Source of the DNA: Microbispora rosea subsp. aerata
Lineage (GTDB): Bacteria; Actinomycetota; Actinomycetes; Streptosporangiales; Streptosporangiaceae
Assembly (NCBI RefSeq): GCF_014647835.1
Contig: NZ_BMPY01000001.1
Location: forward strand, 124,001-188,000
Reading direction: 5' to 3'
DNA length: 64,000 nucleotides
Each line of letters begins with the position of its first letter. The stretch's first letter is position 1. This document shows, one piece after another, positions 37,585 through 46,074 of this stretch. The notes under the pieces are model-generated. The model saw only the letters and a program-made list of their open reading frames with translations. It did not search any database and was not told the origin of the DNA. Both the position numbers and the translations under genes were made by a program.

Positions 37585-38766
37585 ATGCTCTCCCCGGAGT
37601 CGGCCGCGACCGTCCGCGCCACCCTGCCCGTGGTCGCGGGCGCCATCCAGGACATCACCGCCCGCTTCTACGAGACGATGTTCGCAGACAACCCCGAGCT
37701 GCTGCGTGACCTGTTCAACCGGGGCAACCAGGCCAACGGCGAACAGCGCGTCGCGCTGGCGGGCTCGATCGCGGCGTACGCGACCGCGCTGGTCGAGCGC
37801 CCCGGCGAGCTGCCGAGCACGATGCTGTCCAGGATCGCCAACAAGCACGCCTCCCTCGGCGTCACCGAGGAGCAGTACGCCATCGTGCACAAGTACCTGT
37901 TCGGCGCGATCGGCGAGGTGCTCGGCGACGTCGTCACGCCGGAGATCGCCCAGGCGTGGGACGAGGTCTACTGGCACATGGCCGAGACGCTGATCGGGCT
38001 GGAGCGCGACCTCTACCGCCGGGCGGGCCAGGGCTGGACGCCGGCCACGGTCATTGAACGGCGCGAGGAGACGGCGAACACGGTCTCCTTCCTGCTGCGA
38101 CCGGAGCGCCCGATGCCCGCCCTGCCCGGCCAGTACGTGAGCGTGCGGGTGACGTTGCCCGACGGGGCGCGGCAGATCCGGCAGTACAGCCTGTCGAACG
38201 CCCCGGAGCGCGGCGACTGGCGCATCACGGTCAAGCGGGTGCGCGGCGAGGGGGCACCCGAGGGCGAGGTCTCCACCTGGCTGCACGCCAACGTCAAGGC
38301 CGGTGACGTGCTCGCGGTCTCCGCGCCGTTCGGCGACCTGACGCTGCCGGAGGGCGACGGCCCGCTGCTGCTCGCCTCGGCGGGGATCGGCGTCACCCCC
38401 GTCCTGTCGATGCTCGACCACCTCGTCGTCACCGGGTCGGATCGGCGGGTCGTGGTCGTGCACGCCGACCGCTCCCCCGACGCGCACGTGCACCGCGAGG
38501 AGCTGGCCAACCTGGTCGCCGCCCTGCCCGGTGCCACCCTGCACCGGTGGTACGAGGACCTGGGCGGGCACGCGGGCGACCCGGCGGTCTCCGTGGGCTG
38601 GGCCGACCTGTCGGCGATCGACCTGACCGAGGGCGTCGTGGCCTGCCTGTGCGGGCCGCTGCCGTTCATGCGGGCCGCACGCGCGCAGCTGATCGAGCGC
38701 GGTGTGCCGGCCTCCGCCATCCACTACGAGGTGTTCGGCCCCGACCTGTGGATCGCGGCCGCCTGA
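37585..38766 (+). CDS. hmp: Flavohaemoglobin (nitric oxide dioxygenase)
   Basis: The 393-residue protein oxidises NO to nitrate with O2 and NAD(P)H. Residues 1-135 are the globin (distal pocket around FYETMFADNPELLRDLFN, proximal His in YAIVHKYL). Residues 145-250 bind FAD (RQYSLSNAP), and 255-390 bind NAD(P)H (ASAGIGVTPVLSML and CGPLPFM). It is controlled by the adjacent NsrR. GGAGG lies just before the ATG. Confidence 0.95.
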   Translation: MLSPESAATVRATLPVVAGAIQDITARFYETMFADNPELLRDLFNRGNQANGEQRVALAGSIAAYATALVERPGELPSTMLSRIANKHASLGVTEEQYAIVHKYLFGAIGEVLGDVVTPEIAQAWDEVYWHMAETLIGLERDLYRRAGQGWTPATVIERREETANTVSFLLRPERPMPALPGQYVSVRVTLPDGARQIRQYSLSNAPERGDWRITVKRVRGEGAPEGEVSTWLHANVKAGDVLAVSAPFGDLTLPEGDGPLLLASAGIGVTPVLSMLDHLVVTGSDRRVVVVHADRSPDAHVHREELANLVAALPGATLHRWYEDLGGHAGDPAVSVGWADLSAIDLTEGVVACLCGPLPFMRAARAQLIERGVPASAIHYEVFGPDLWIAAA

Positions 38767-38781
38767 CGGCCCGGCCGCGAC

Positions 38782-38864
38782 GGCCCGCCGCTCACCCGCG
38801 CGGCGGGCCGGCTTCGTCAATGAACCTCGCGCGGCGCGCCGCGCAAAACGCGACGCGCCGCGCG
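38782..38864. terminator. Double hairpin between hmp and the convergent methyltransferase
   Basis: The first stem is GGCCCGCCGC/GCGGCGGGCC (38782-38809). The second is CGCGCGGCGCG/CGCGCCGCGCG (38828-38864). Both are perfect and lie in the 106-base gap between convergent genes, so they can stop transcription both ways. Confidence 0.6.
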
Positions 38865-38872
38865 GAACACGG

Positions 38873-39682
38873 TCAGCGCAGCAGGCCGACGCCCGCGTAG
38901 CCGTCCACGCCGGGGATCCGCGGCAGCTTCGGCTCGTCGGGGTCGGGCCGCCACTCCTCGGTGACGACCAGGCCCGGCTCCACCAGCTCGAAGCCGTCGA
39001 AGAACCGCAGCAGTTCGGCGTGGGTCCGCGGGGTGACCGCCCCGGCGGAGGTGTTCTTGTACAGCTCGCGTCCCTCGCGGATCTTCTCCTCGTCGAGGTC
39101 GCCGTACGACAGGTGGCTGATGGCCATCGCGCTGCCGGGGGCGAGCCGGTCGCGCAGTGTGGCGACGATGCGCTCGGCGTCCTCGTTGCCGGGGATGAAG
39201 TGCAGCACGGCCACCATGAGCAGGCCCACCGGCTTGCCGAAGTCGAGGTGCTCGTTGATCCGGGGGTCGTCGAGGATGGCCTGGGGCTCGCGCAGGTCGC
39301 CGTCCACGACGATCGTCTGGGGGTTGTCGGCCAGCAAAGCCCGGCCGTGGGCGAGCACGATCGGGTCGTTGTCGACGTAGACCACGCGGGAGTCGGGGGC
39401 TTGGCGGAGCGCGACCTGGTGGACGTTCTCTTGTGTCGGCAGCCCGGCGCCGATGTCGAGGAACTGGCGGATGCCCTCCCTGGCCATGAGGGTCACCGCC
39501 CGGCGGAGGAAGCGCCTGTTGGTCCGCACGCCCTCCCGCGCGTTCGGGGTCAGCTCGATGAGCTTTTCGGCCGCCGCCCGGTCGACGGCGAAGTTGTCCT
39601 TGCCGCCGAGGAGGTAGTCGTAGATCCGGGCGACACTGGGGACCGTCACGTCGATTCCCGGCGGAGCCTGCTCCATGTTCAT
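38873..39682 (-). CDS. SAV2177-family (DUF574) SAM-dependent methyltransferase, copy 2
   Basis: This 269-residue paralogue of the enzyme at 28.9-29.7 kb shares IYDYLLGGKDNFAVDR, LDIGAGLPTQENVHQVALR and VVYVDNDPIVLAHGRALLAD. AGGGGCGGG lies before the ATG; a second Met two codons on is possible. Substrate unknown. It has its own unit and no enzyme partner. Confidence 0.9.
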   Translation of the reverse strand: MNMEQAPPGIDVTVPSVARIYDYLLGGKDNFAVDRAAAEKLIELTPNAREGVRTNRRFLRRAVTLMAREGIRQFLDIGAGLPTQENVHQVALRQAPDSRVVYVDNDPIVLAHGRALLADNPQTIVVDGDLREPQAILDDPRINEHLDFGKPVGLLMVAVLHFIPGNEDAERIVATLRDRLAPGSAMAISHLSYGDLDEEKIREGRELYKNTSAGAVTPRTHAELLRFFDGFELVEPGLVVTEEWRPDPDEPKLPRIPGVDGYAGVGLLR

Positions 39683-39833
39683 CCGTCCCGCCCCTGATGT
39701 GCTCCTGCTTTGATCACAACGTAGCCGATTGATCATGATTCGACGCACTAAAAGGGGAATCAGCCCTAAAAGGGGGAATCGACCGGCACGTGCCACACGG
39801 CACGGCCGGTCGTTCCGTACCGCCCGCCGTCCC

Positions 39834-41276
39834 TCACTCCCCGGCCGGGCGCTCACCCCCGGGGGTGCCGGCGACGAGGATGTCGACCGGGGCCGTGATG
39901 ACCGGGTCGGCGATGAAGTCGCGCATCCAGCGGAAACTGGCCTTCGGCGTGCGCACCTGGGTGTCGTAGTCCACGTGCACGAGGCCGAACCTGGCGGAGT
40001 AACCCCGGGCCCACTCGAAGTTGTCCAGCAGCGACCAGCAGAAGTAGCCCCGCACGTCCGCGCCCGCCGTCATCGCGTCATGGGTCGCGGCCAGGTGGTC
40101 GCGCAAATAGTCGATGCGCCCGGTGTCGTCCAGCGTGCCGTCGTCGCCGTACCCGTTCTCGGTGATGTAGACGGGCGGCAGGTCCGGATAGCGGGAGGTC
40201 AGCCCGACGAGGGTCTCGTACAGCCCCTCGGGCTCCACCACCCAGCCGAGCCCGCTGGTGCGCGCCTGCTCCGGTGTGACGGTCCGCACGCCCAGGTCGA
40301 ACGCCGAGCGCTTGGCGGGGTCGGGCTCCTCGTACGGCGCCGCCTCCACGTGCAGGCGGTAGTAGTAGTTCACCCCGAGGAAGTCCACCGGGGTGCCGAT
40401 GATCTCCAGGTCGCCGTCCCGGCGGAAGGCGAAGTCGGTGATCCGGCCGAACGTCTCCTCCATGTCGGCGGCGTAGGCCCCGCCGAACAGCGGTTCGGTG
40501 AACTGCCGGTTGACCAGCAGATCCATCCGGCGCGCGGCCTGGACGTCCTGCGGCGAGGAGGTCGCCGGCACCGTCGGCGACATGTTGAGCGTCACCCCGA
40601 TCCGCTGACCCGGCCGGGCCATCTCACGCAGGCGCGCGACGGCCAGGCCGTGGCCGAGCAGCAGATGGTGGGCCGCGGCCAGCGCGCCGTGCCCCTCCTT
40701 GGCGCCCGGCGCGTGGCGGCCCTCGCCGTAGCCGACGATGGCCGAGCAGTACGGCTCGTTGAGCGTGATCCAGTGCGAGACCGACTCGCCTAGGGCCTCA
40801 TACACCACCTCGGCGTAGTCGGCGAAACGCTCGGAGGTGTCGCGGACCCGCCAGCCCCCGCGGTCTTCCAGCGCTTGCGGCAGGTCCCAGTGGTAAAGCG
40901 TCACGAATGGCTCGATGCCGCCCTCGCGCAGGGCGTCCACGAGCCGCCGGTAGAAGTCCAGACCGCGCCGGTTCACCGGCCCGCGGCCGTCGGGCATCAC
41001 CCGCGGCCAGGCCACGGAGAACCGGTACGCCCCCGTCCCCAGGTCTTTCATGAGATCGACATCCTCTTGCCAGCGGTGATAGTGGTCGCAGGCGAACTCG
41101 CCCGACTCGCCCCGTGCCACCGCGCCGGGCACCCGGCAGAAGGTGTCCCAGATCGAGGGCCCCCGGCCGTCGATGTCGACGGCCCCCTCTATTTGGTACG
41201 CCGCGGTGGCCGTACCCCACACGAAGCCGGCGGGAAAGGCCCGCGACATCGTCGGGCGTTCGTCGGTCGCCGTCAT
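39834..41276 (-). CDS. GH1 beta-glucosidase
   Basis: The 480-residue TIM-barrel glycosidase has the GH1 N-terminal signature (FPAGFVWGTATAAYQIEGAV). The acid/base Glu is in WITLNEPYCSA (about residue 170) and the nucleophile Glu in VYITENGYGDDG (about 375). It should hydrolyse cellobiose or other beta-glucosides in the cytosol; no signal peptide is present. A LacI-family gene with tandem operators diverges from it. Confidence 0.93.
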   Translation of the reverse strand: MTATDERPTMSRAFPAGFVWGTATAAYQIEGAVDIDGRGPSIWDTFCRVPGAVARGESGEFACDHYHRWQEDVDLMKDLGTGAYRFSVAWPRVMPDGRGPVNRRGLDFYRRLVDALREGGIEPFVTLYHWDLPQALEDRGGWRVRDTSERFADYAEVVYEALGESVSHWITLNEPYCSAIVGYGEGRHAPGAKEGHGALAAAHHLLLGHGLAVARLREMARPGQRIGVTLNMSPTVPATSSPQDVQAARRMDLLVNRQFTEPLFGGAYAADMEETFGRITDFAFRRDGDLEIIGTPVDFLGVNYYYRLHVEAAPYEEPDPAKRSAFDLGVRTVTPEQARTSGLGWVVEPEGLYETLVGLTSRYPDLPPVYITENGYGDDGTLDDTGRIDYLRDHLAATHDAMTAGADVRGYFCWSLLDNFEWARGYSARFGLVHVDYDTQVRTPKASFRWMRDFIADPVITAPVDILVAGTPGGERPAGE

Positions 41277-41591
41277 TCCCCGTTCGCTCCAGGTTCCGTG
41301 CCCGCTTCGGTGAACAGCCCGGACACGGCGGCCGACCGTGCGGGCGACAGGACCGTTCCCCCGGCGGCCACGGGACCCGCCGAGCCGTACGGCGGGCACA
41401 CACGCGGGCAGACGGGGTTCCGCAGCGGACACCTGTAACCCCCTCGCAGGAGGAAGGGAAGCGGCTGCGAGACGCGAAAGCGGCCGAGTCCGTGGCAACG
41501 AGAAAGCACGGCCGATGCCCGCCATCACACAAAAGACGAGGACCCGCTGTCAAGTCACAAAGCGGTGACGAGAGGAAATTCCGATTACTGG

Positions 41592-41653
41592 TTGACGGCC
41601 CGGGGGGTGCTTGCCTAGGTTTACGAGAAACCGGTTACATGAAACCGGTTACA
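41592..41653 (+). promoter_or_regulatory. LacI promoter with tandem operators
   Basis: TTGACG (41592-41597) and TAGGTT (41616-41621), 18 bases apart, form a good promoter. Directly after it are two copies of GAAACCGGTTACA (41627-41639 and 41641-41653), each with the AACCGGTT palindrome that LacI-type repressors favour. Autorepression and repression of the divergent beta-glucosidase are likely. The remaining 315 bases towards the glucosidase hold no gene or clear site. Confidence 0.7.
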
Positions 41654-41677
41654 GCGAGATGCGATAGCGTTTGGTCC

Positions 41678-42691
41678 GTGGCAACGATCAGAGAGCTCGC
41701 GCGGCTGTGCGGCGTGTCTCCCGCGACCGTCTCCCGTGCGTTCAACAACCCGGCGGTGGTGAACGCGAAGACCAGGGAACAGGTCCTGCGTACGGCCCGC
41801 CAGATCGGCTACCTGCCCAACGAGTCCGCCCGCACGCTGGCCACCAAGAAGTCCTTCATGGTCGGCCTGGTGTGGGACACCGACCACCGCCGCCCCGGCT
41901 GGCGGCATCCGTTCTTCCAGGACATCCTCATCGGCCTGAAGACCGCGCTCAGCGAGCGCGGATATCACCTCCTCATGCTCGCCACGAGCGGGGAGCAGAG
42001 CGACGACGCCTACGTGCGCGCCGCGCGCAGGCACAACCTCGACGGCGTGGTGATGATCGACAGCGGCACCTGGGACCCCTCGCTGCGCCGGCTGGCCGCG
42101 TCGGGCGTTCCGTGCGTCAGCCTCGACCGTCCCGTGCGGGGCGACCGCGCCACCTACGTGACCTCCGACAACGTGGGCGGCGCCCGCCTGGCCGTACGGC
42201 ACCTGCACGAGCAGGGGCGGCGGGCCATCGCCACGATCAGCGGCCCGGCGCACACCCGGCCCGGCGCCGAGCGCCTGCAGGGTTACCGGGACGAGCTGTC
42301 CCGGCTCGGGCTGCCGCACCGGCCGGATTTCGTGGTCGAGGGCGACTTCTACGTGGCGGGCGGCCACGCCGCCATGCGCCGCCTGCTCGAGGCGGACGAG
42401 CGGCCCGACGCCGTGTTCGTCGCGGGCGACGAGATGGCCGTCGGCGCGCTGCGCGCGATCGGCGAGGCCGGGCTGAAGGTGCCCGAGGACATCGCCGTGG
42501 TCGGGTTCGACGACATCGAGGTGGCCGCGCTCGTGCCGCCGGGGCTGACCACCGTCGCCCAGGACAAGGCCGGGTTCGGCACCGCCGCCGCGGAGGCGGT
42601 GGTGTCCATGATCGACGGTGCGGCCGCCCCGCCGCCCCGGATCTTGCCGACCACGCTCATCGTGCGCGGGTCCAGCACGCCCCCGCTCTGA
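41678..42691 (+). CDS. LacI-family regulator
   Basis: The 337-residue protein has the LacI helix-turn-helix and hinge at the N-terminus (IRELARLCGVSPATVSRAFN, then NESARTLATKKS) and a periplasmic-binding-like sugar domain. It begins at GTG, because the frame upstream runs through the operators. A beta-glucoside such as cellobiose is the likely inducer, judging from the divergent GH1 gene. Confidence 0.92.
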   Translation: MATIRELARLCGVSPATVSRAFNNPAVVNAKTREQVLRTARQIGYLPNESARTLATKKSFMVGLVWDTDHRRPGWRHPFFQDILIGLKTALSERGYHLLMLATSGEQSDDAYVRAARRHNLDGVVMIDSGTWDPSLRRLAASGVPCVSLDRPVRGDRATYVTSDNVGGARLAVRHLHEQGRRAIATISGPAHTRPGAERLQGYRDELSRLGLPHRPDFVVEGDFYVAGGHAAMRRLLEADERPDAVFVAGDEMAVGALRAIGEAGLKVPEDIAVVGFDDIEVAALVPPGLTTVAQDKAGFGTAAAEAVVSMIDGAAAPPPRILPTTLIVRGSSTPPL

Positions 42692-42724
42692 CCCGCTCCG
42701 CCCTCCGTACCGGACGGGCCACGC

Positions 42725-42970
42725 TCACCGGCGGCGCAGCCGGGCGTCGTGCAGCGCGGGCGGCGTGGCCGCGTAGTTGTCCTCGGGGTTGAGGTCGATC
42801 CCCGGCGGCACGATGGCGTCGATGCGGTCCAGGACGTCGTCGGTCAGGTCCACCTCGGCGCCTGGCAGGAGCCCGTCGAGCCGGTCGGCGGTGCGCGGCC
42901 CGATCAGCACGGACGTGACGGCCGGCCTCCCCCGGCCGGGACGCCGCGCGGCTGAGCGCCATGGCGCACG
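42725..42970 (-). pseudogene. Remnant of an aldo/keto reductase C-terminus
   Basis: The frame reads PAVTSVLIGPRTADRLDGLL, PGAEVDLTDDVLDRIDAIVP and PGIDLNPEDNYAATPPALHD before a stop. This is the standard end of YajO-type aldo/keto reductases. A plausible preceding bit (MALSRAASRPG) is in another frame, and the barrel is missing. It is a truncated, frameshifted 3' end. Confidence 0.6.
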
Positions 42971-43035
42971 ACGTCGCGAGGCCGCCTGAGCCGGTGGACG
43001 ATCCGGCCCGGCACGCACGGATTCTCTTTCCGTAT

Positions 43036-43050
43036 GCTGTACGGTACAGC
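43036..43050 (+). promoter_or_regulatory. TetR-like palindrome before the SnoaL-like gene
   Basis: GCTGTAC-G-GTACAGC is a perfect 7-1-7 inverted repeat, 23 bases before the start codon. Its form suits a TetR-family dimer. No TetR gene is adjacent. Confidence 0.5.
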
Positions 43051-43073
43051 GTACGGGTAGAGAAGGGACGCGT

Positions 43074-43499
43074 GTGTACGAGCCGAGCGATGAGGAACGC
43101 AAGAGCGTCGAGGACTGGTTCGCCCAGTACGACGCGCTCGCCGAGCAGGGGGAGATCGAGCGGCTGGCCGACCTCGCGGTCTTCCCGATGAACCTGGCCA
43201 CCGACGTGCCGGGCGGCTTCGCGGCCGTACGGCAGTGGACGCGCGAGGAGTACGTCGAGGCGATGAAGCAGGCCATGGGCGGGGGCACGGCGGGGCTCGG
43301 CATACGGTCGGTGCGCACGCCGCACTTCCTCAGCCCCAACCTCGTGTTCGTGGAGACCACGGCGACGATGACCATCGAGGGCCGCCAGGAGAGCATGCAC
43401 TACGGCGATCTGCTGGTGCGCACCGAGGACGGGTGGGCCTTCCAGACGATGGCACAGGGCGGCTGGGGCCACGGCTGGCCGCCCGCCAGGCGCGGCTGA
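43074..43499 (+). CDS. SnoaL/NTF2-like protein
   Basis: The 141-residue protein has the cone-shaped alpha+beta barrel pattern of NTF2-like proteins (SVEDWFAQYDALAEQGEIERLADLA... ending EDGWAFQTMAQGGW). This group includes cyclases, isomerases and ligand-binding proteins; no catalytic residue can be assigned. It starts at GTG with GAAGGGAC upstream, behind a TetR-like palindrome. Confidence 0.75.
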   Translation: MYEPSDEERKSVEDWFAQYDALAEQGEIERLADLAVFPMNLATDVPGGFAAVRQWTREEYVEAMKQAMGGGTAGLGIRSVRTPHFLSPNLVFVETTATMTIEGRQESMHYGDLLVRTEDGWAFQTMAQGGWGHGWPPARRG

Positions 43500-43577
43500 C
43501 CCGGGCGACGGCCCCGAAAAGACGGCACGCCGCGTGAGACCGGGCGGTCGCGGCTGAGACAGGAAAGCGTCCTGGCC

Positions 43578-43742
43578 GTGACCGCCCGGCCTGGCTCACT
43601 TCGGCGGCTCGGCGAGGCCGAGCGCGCGCAGGCGGCCGAGATGACCGCCGCACACCCGGCCGCCGCACACCCGGCCGCCGCACACCCGGCCACCGCCCGG
43701 CGGGAGAAGGCCCTGGCCGAGGACGTCGGCTCGGCCACCTGA
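43578..43742 (+). CDS. Possible small Ala/His/Pro-repeat protein
   Basis: A 54-codon frame starts at GTG after AGGAAAG and includes three copies of a 15-base unit encoding AAHPA, flanked by charged helices (LRRLGEAERAQAAEM and RREKALAED). The start lies beside the right arm of a long-loop hairpin (CCGGGCGGTC/GACCGCCCGG, 43540-43589). It may be a gene remnant rather than a gene. Confidence 0.25.
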   Translation: MTARPGSLRRLGEAERAQAAEMTAAHPAAAHPAAAHPATARREKALAEDVGSAT

Positions 43743-43789
43743 TCGCCGCGCGCGGCGGCCCCACAGCGCATCGCGCGGCGCCCGGAGGT

Positions 43790-44950
43790 TCAGACCCGGG
43801 TGAGCAGGTCGGGGGTGAGCGCGGCGACGCCGGCGCAGCCGGACAGGGCCAGGGTGAGATCGGTCTCCGCCAGCACGCAGCGGATCACGTGCTCCACCCC
43901 CGCCTGGCCGTCCAGGCCCAGCCCGTACGCGTACGGACGGCCGAGCAGCACGGTCCGCGCGCCGAGCGCGAGCGCCTTGACGACGTCGTCACCGGTGCGG
44001 ACGCCGCCGTCGAACAGCACGGTGAGCCGGTCGGCCACGGCGTCGGCGACGGCGGGCAGGGCGTCGGCCGCCCCGATCGAGCCGTTGACCTGGCGTCCTC
44101 CGTGGTTGGAGACGACGACGCCGTCCATCCCGGCGTCGGCGGCCAGGCGGGCGTCGTCGGGGTGCAAGATGCCCTTCAGCACGATCGGGCCGTCCCAGTG
44201 CTCGCGCAGCAGCGCGAGGTCCGGCCACGTCTTGCCCGGGTCGCCGAACAGGCTCACGAAGTGCAGGACGGCGGCGTTCGGGTCCTCGTGCACGGGCCTG
44301 GCGAGCCCGGCCTGGAACGCCGGGTCGGTGAAGTAGTTGGCGGTGCCGACGCCGCGCAGGAACGGCAGGTACGCCTGGTCGAGGTCGCGGGGCCGCCAGG
44401 CGAGCAGCGGGGTGTCGAGGGTGACGACGAGCACGGTGAAGCCCGCCGCCTTGGCCCGGCTCAGGAAGCTGAGGGTGACCTCGCGGTCCTTGCCCCAGTA
44501 GAGCTGGAACCACCGCTCGGCGTCCCCCATGACAGCCGCCACGTCCTCCATCGGCGTGCTGGAGGCCGACGACAGGACGAAGGGCACGCCCAGCGACGCC
44601 GCCGCCCGGGCGGCGGCCCGCTCGGCCTCCGGATGCATGATCGACAGCACGCCGATCGGGGCCAGGGCCAGCGGCGCGGGCAGCCTCCTGCCGAGCACGG
44701 TCACCGACAGGTCGCGCTCGCGCACGTCGCGGAGCATCCGCGGCACGATCCGCCAGCGGTCGAGCGCCTCGCGGTTGGCCCGCGCGGTGCGCCCGCTGCC
44801 CGCGCTTCCGGCGACGTAGCCGAACGGCCCCGGCCCGAGCCGCCGCTCGGCCATCTCCTCCAGCCGGGTGAGGTCGGTCGGCAGCCGGGGCACGGTCCCG
44901 GTCATCCCGTTGAGGTAGATCTCGTACTGGAAGTCCGCCCAGGTGGTCAT
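43790..44950 (-). CDS. FMN-dependent alpha-hydroxy-acid oxidase (lactate 2-monooxygenase-like)
   Basis: The 386-residue TIM-barrel flavoprotein has the family signature SNHGGRQVNGSIGAADALP with the active-site His and Arg. The FMN-phosphate part is LFDGGVRTGDDVVKALALGA. Its N-terminus (FQYEIYLNGMTGTVPRLPTD) and length match actinobacterial lactate 2-monooxygenases, which convert L-lactate to acetate, CO2 and water. Another 2-hydroxy acid is possible. The start is the Met of MTTWADFQ. An SDR gene follows the same direction upstream, 84 bases away. Confidence 0.88.
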   Translation of the reverse strand: MTTWADFQYEIYLNGMTGTVPRLPTDLTRLEEMAERRLGPGPFGYVAGSAGSGRTARANREALDRWRIVPRMLRDVRERDLSVTVLGRRLPAPLALAPIGVLSIMHPEAERAAARAAASLGVPFVLSSASSTPMEDVAAVMGDAERWFQLYWGKDREVTLSFLSRAKAAGFTVLVVTLDTPLLAWRPRDLDQAYLPFLRGVGTANYFTDPAFQAGLARPVHEDPNAAVLHFVSLFGDPGKTWPDLALLREHWDGPIVLKGILHPDDARLAADAGMDGVVVSNHGGRQVNGSIGAADALPAVADAVADRLTVLFDGGVRTGDDVVKALALGARTVLLGRPYAYGLGLDGQAGVEHVIRCVLAETDLTLALSGCAGVAALTPDLLTRV

Positions 44951-45034
44951 CGTCGTCCTCGTTCCACGACCGCGCATCGACAGCGGCACGCTACCGAATC
45001 ACCGGCCGTAAGCCGACAACCCGGCCATACCGGC

Positions 45035-45778
45035 TCAGCGGGGGCCGGGAGCGCGGCGGAAGACGAACGGCTCGCTCTCGCGTCCCGGCACGACGAACCA
45101 GCACTCGCCGGTGCCCTCGCTCGCCAGCAGCGAGAAGAACGCGCCGACGACCGTCTCGACGTCGAGGATCGGAAACCTCATCTCGTCCAGCAGCGCCTTG
45201 ATGTCGTCGTCCAGGATCGCGGTGTCCGCGAACGACGGGCACAGCGCCTGCACCCGGATGCCGAGGGGCTCAAGTCGCGGGCCGAGCGAGCGGACGAGCC
45301 CGACGACCGCGTGCTTGTTGGCCGCGTAGACGGGGTCCTGCGGAATGCCGACAATCCCCGCCATGCTGGCGGTGGCGACGATCACGCCCCCGGCCCGCAT
45401 CGCGGGCAGCGCGGCGTGCACGCCGAAGACGACGCCGTCGAGGTTGACTCCCATCACGCGCCGGTAGCGGGCGAGGTCGAAGTCGTCGCCGACCCCGCAG
45501 CCCGAGGCGACGCCCGCGTTGAGGAAGGCGATGTCGAGCCCGCCGTGCCGCTCGACCGCCAGCTCGACCACGGCCTGGTTGTCCTCCAGCCGGGACACGT
45601 CCGTCCGCACGAAGTCGGCGCCGATCTCCGCGGCGGTGCGCTCCCCCGCCTCGGCGTCCACGTCGGCCAGCACGACGCGCGCGCCGTACGCGGCGAGGCG
45701 GCGGGCCACCCCCGCGCCGATGCCGCCCGCGCCGCCGGTGACGAGCGCGACCTTGCCGGAGATGTCGTCGGTGTTCAC
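45035..45778 (-). CDS. Short-chain dehydrogenase/reductase
   Basis: This 247-residue classical SDR has the NAD(P) motif TGGAGGIGAGVARRLA, the acid LADVD at the end of strand 2 (favouring NAD), NAG (in AFLNAGVA), Ser in ATASMAG, and YAANK as the catalytic Tyr/Lys. The substrate is not evident. It starts at GTG, with GGGAGGA upstream. It may be cotranscribed with the lactate-oxidase-like gene. Confidence 0.9.
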   Translation of the reverse strand: MNTDDISGKVALVTGGAGGIGAGVARRLAAYGARVVLADVDAEAGERTAAEIGADFVRTDVSRLEDNQAVVELAVERHGGLDIAFLNAGVASGCGVGDDFDLARYRRVMGVNLDGVVFGVHAALPAMRAGGVIVATASMAGIVGIPQDPVYAANKHAVVGLVRSLGPRLEPLGIRVQALCPSFADTAILDDDIKALLDEMRFPILDVETVVGAFFSLLASEGTGECWFVVPGRESEPFVFRRAPGPR

Positions 45779-46074
45779 AGCGGCAGTCCTCCCGTGGCGG
45801 TGACGTCGACGACCACGGCCTCCCTCAGCGGGCCGCGTCGGCCGGGGCGCGGGTCTGTGCGCCCGCCCGACCCACCGTAACCCCGGCCCGGCGAGCGTAC
45901 GGATCACGTGCGGCGCACGCCGTCATGCGAGTCCGACTTACACCTTTTTGCGGTGTTTCGGGAAATTCGCTACCGAACAGCAGGGGCATCGCGGGCACAC
46001 AGCCTTTAGAACTCGCCACCGCAACCGCCTCAATGTGGAGCACGCCGCCACATGCGATCGGCCAAAGGGTGATC

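Noticed and set aside
43640..43695. Three tandem 15-base units (CACACCCGGCCGCCG), considered as a CRISPR or mini-satellite
   Set aside because: No spacers, units contiguous and in frame in a small possible ORF; treated as coding repeat at low confidence.
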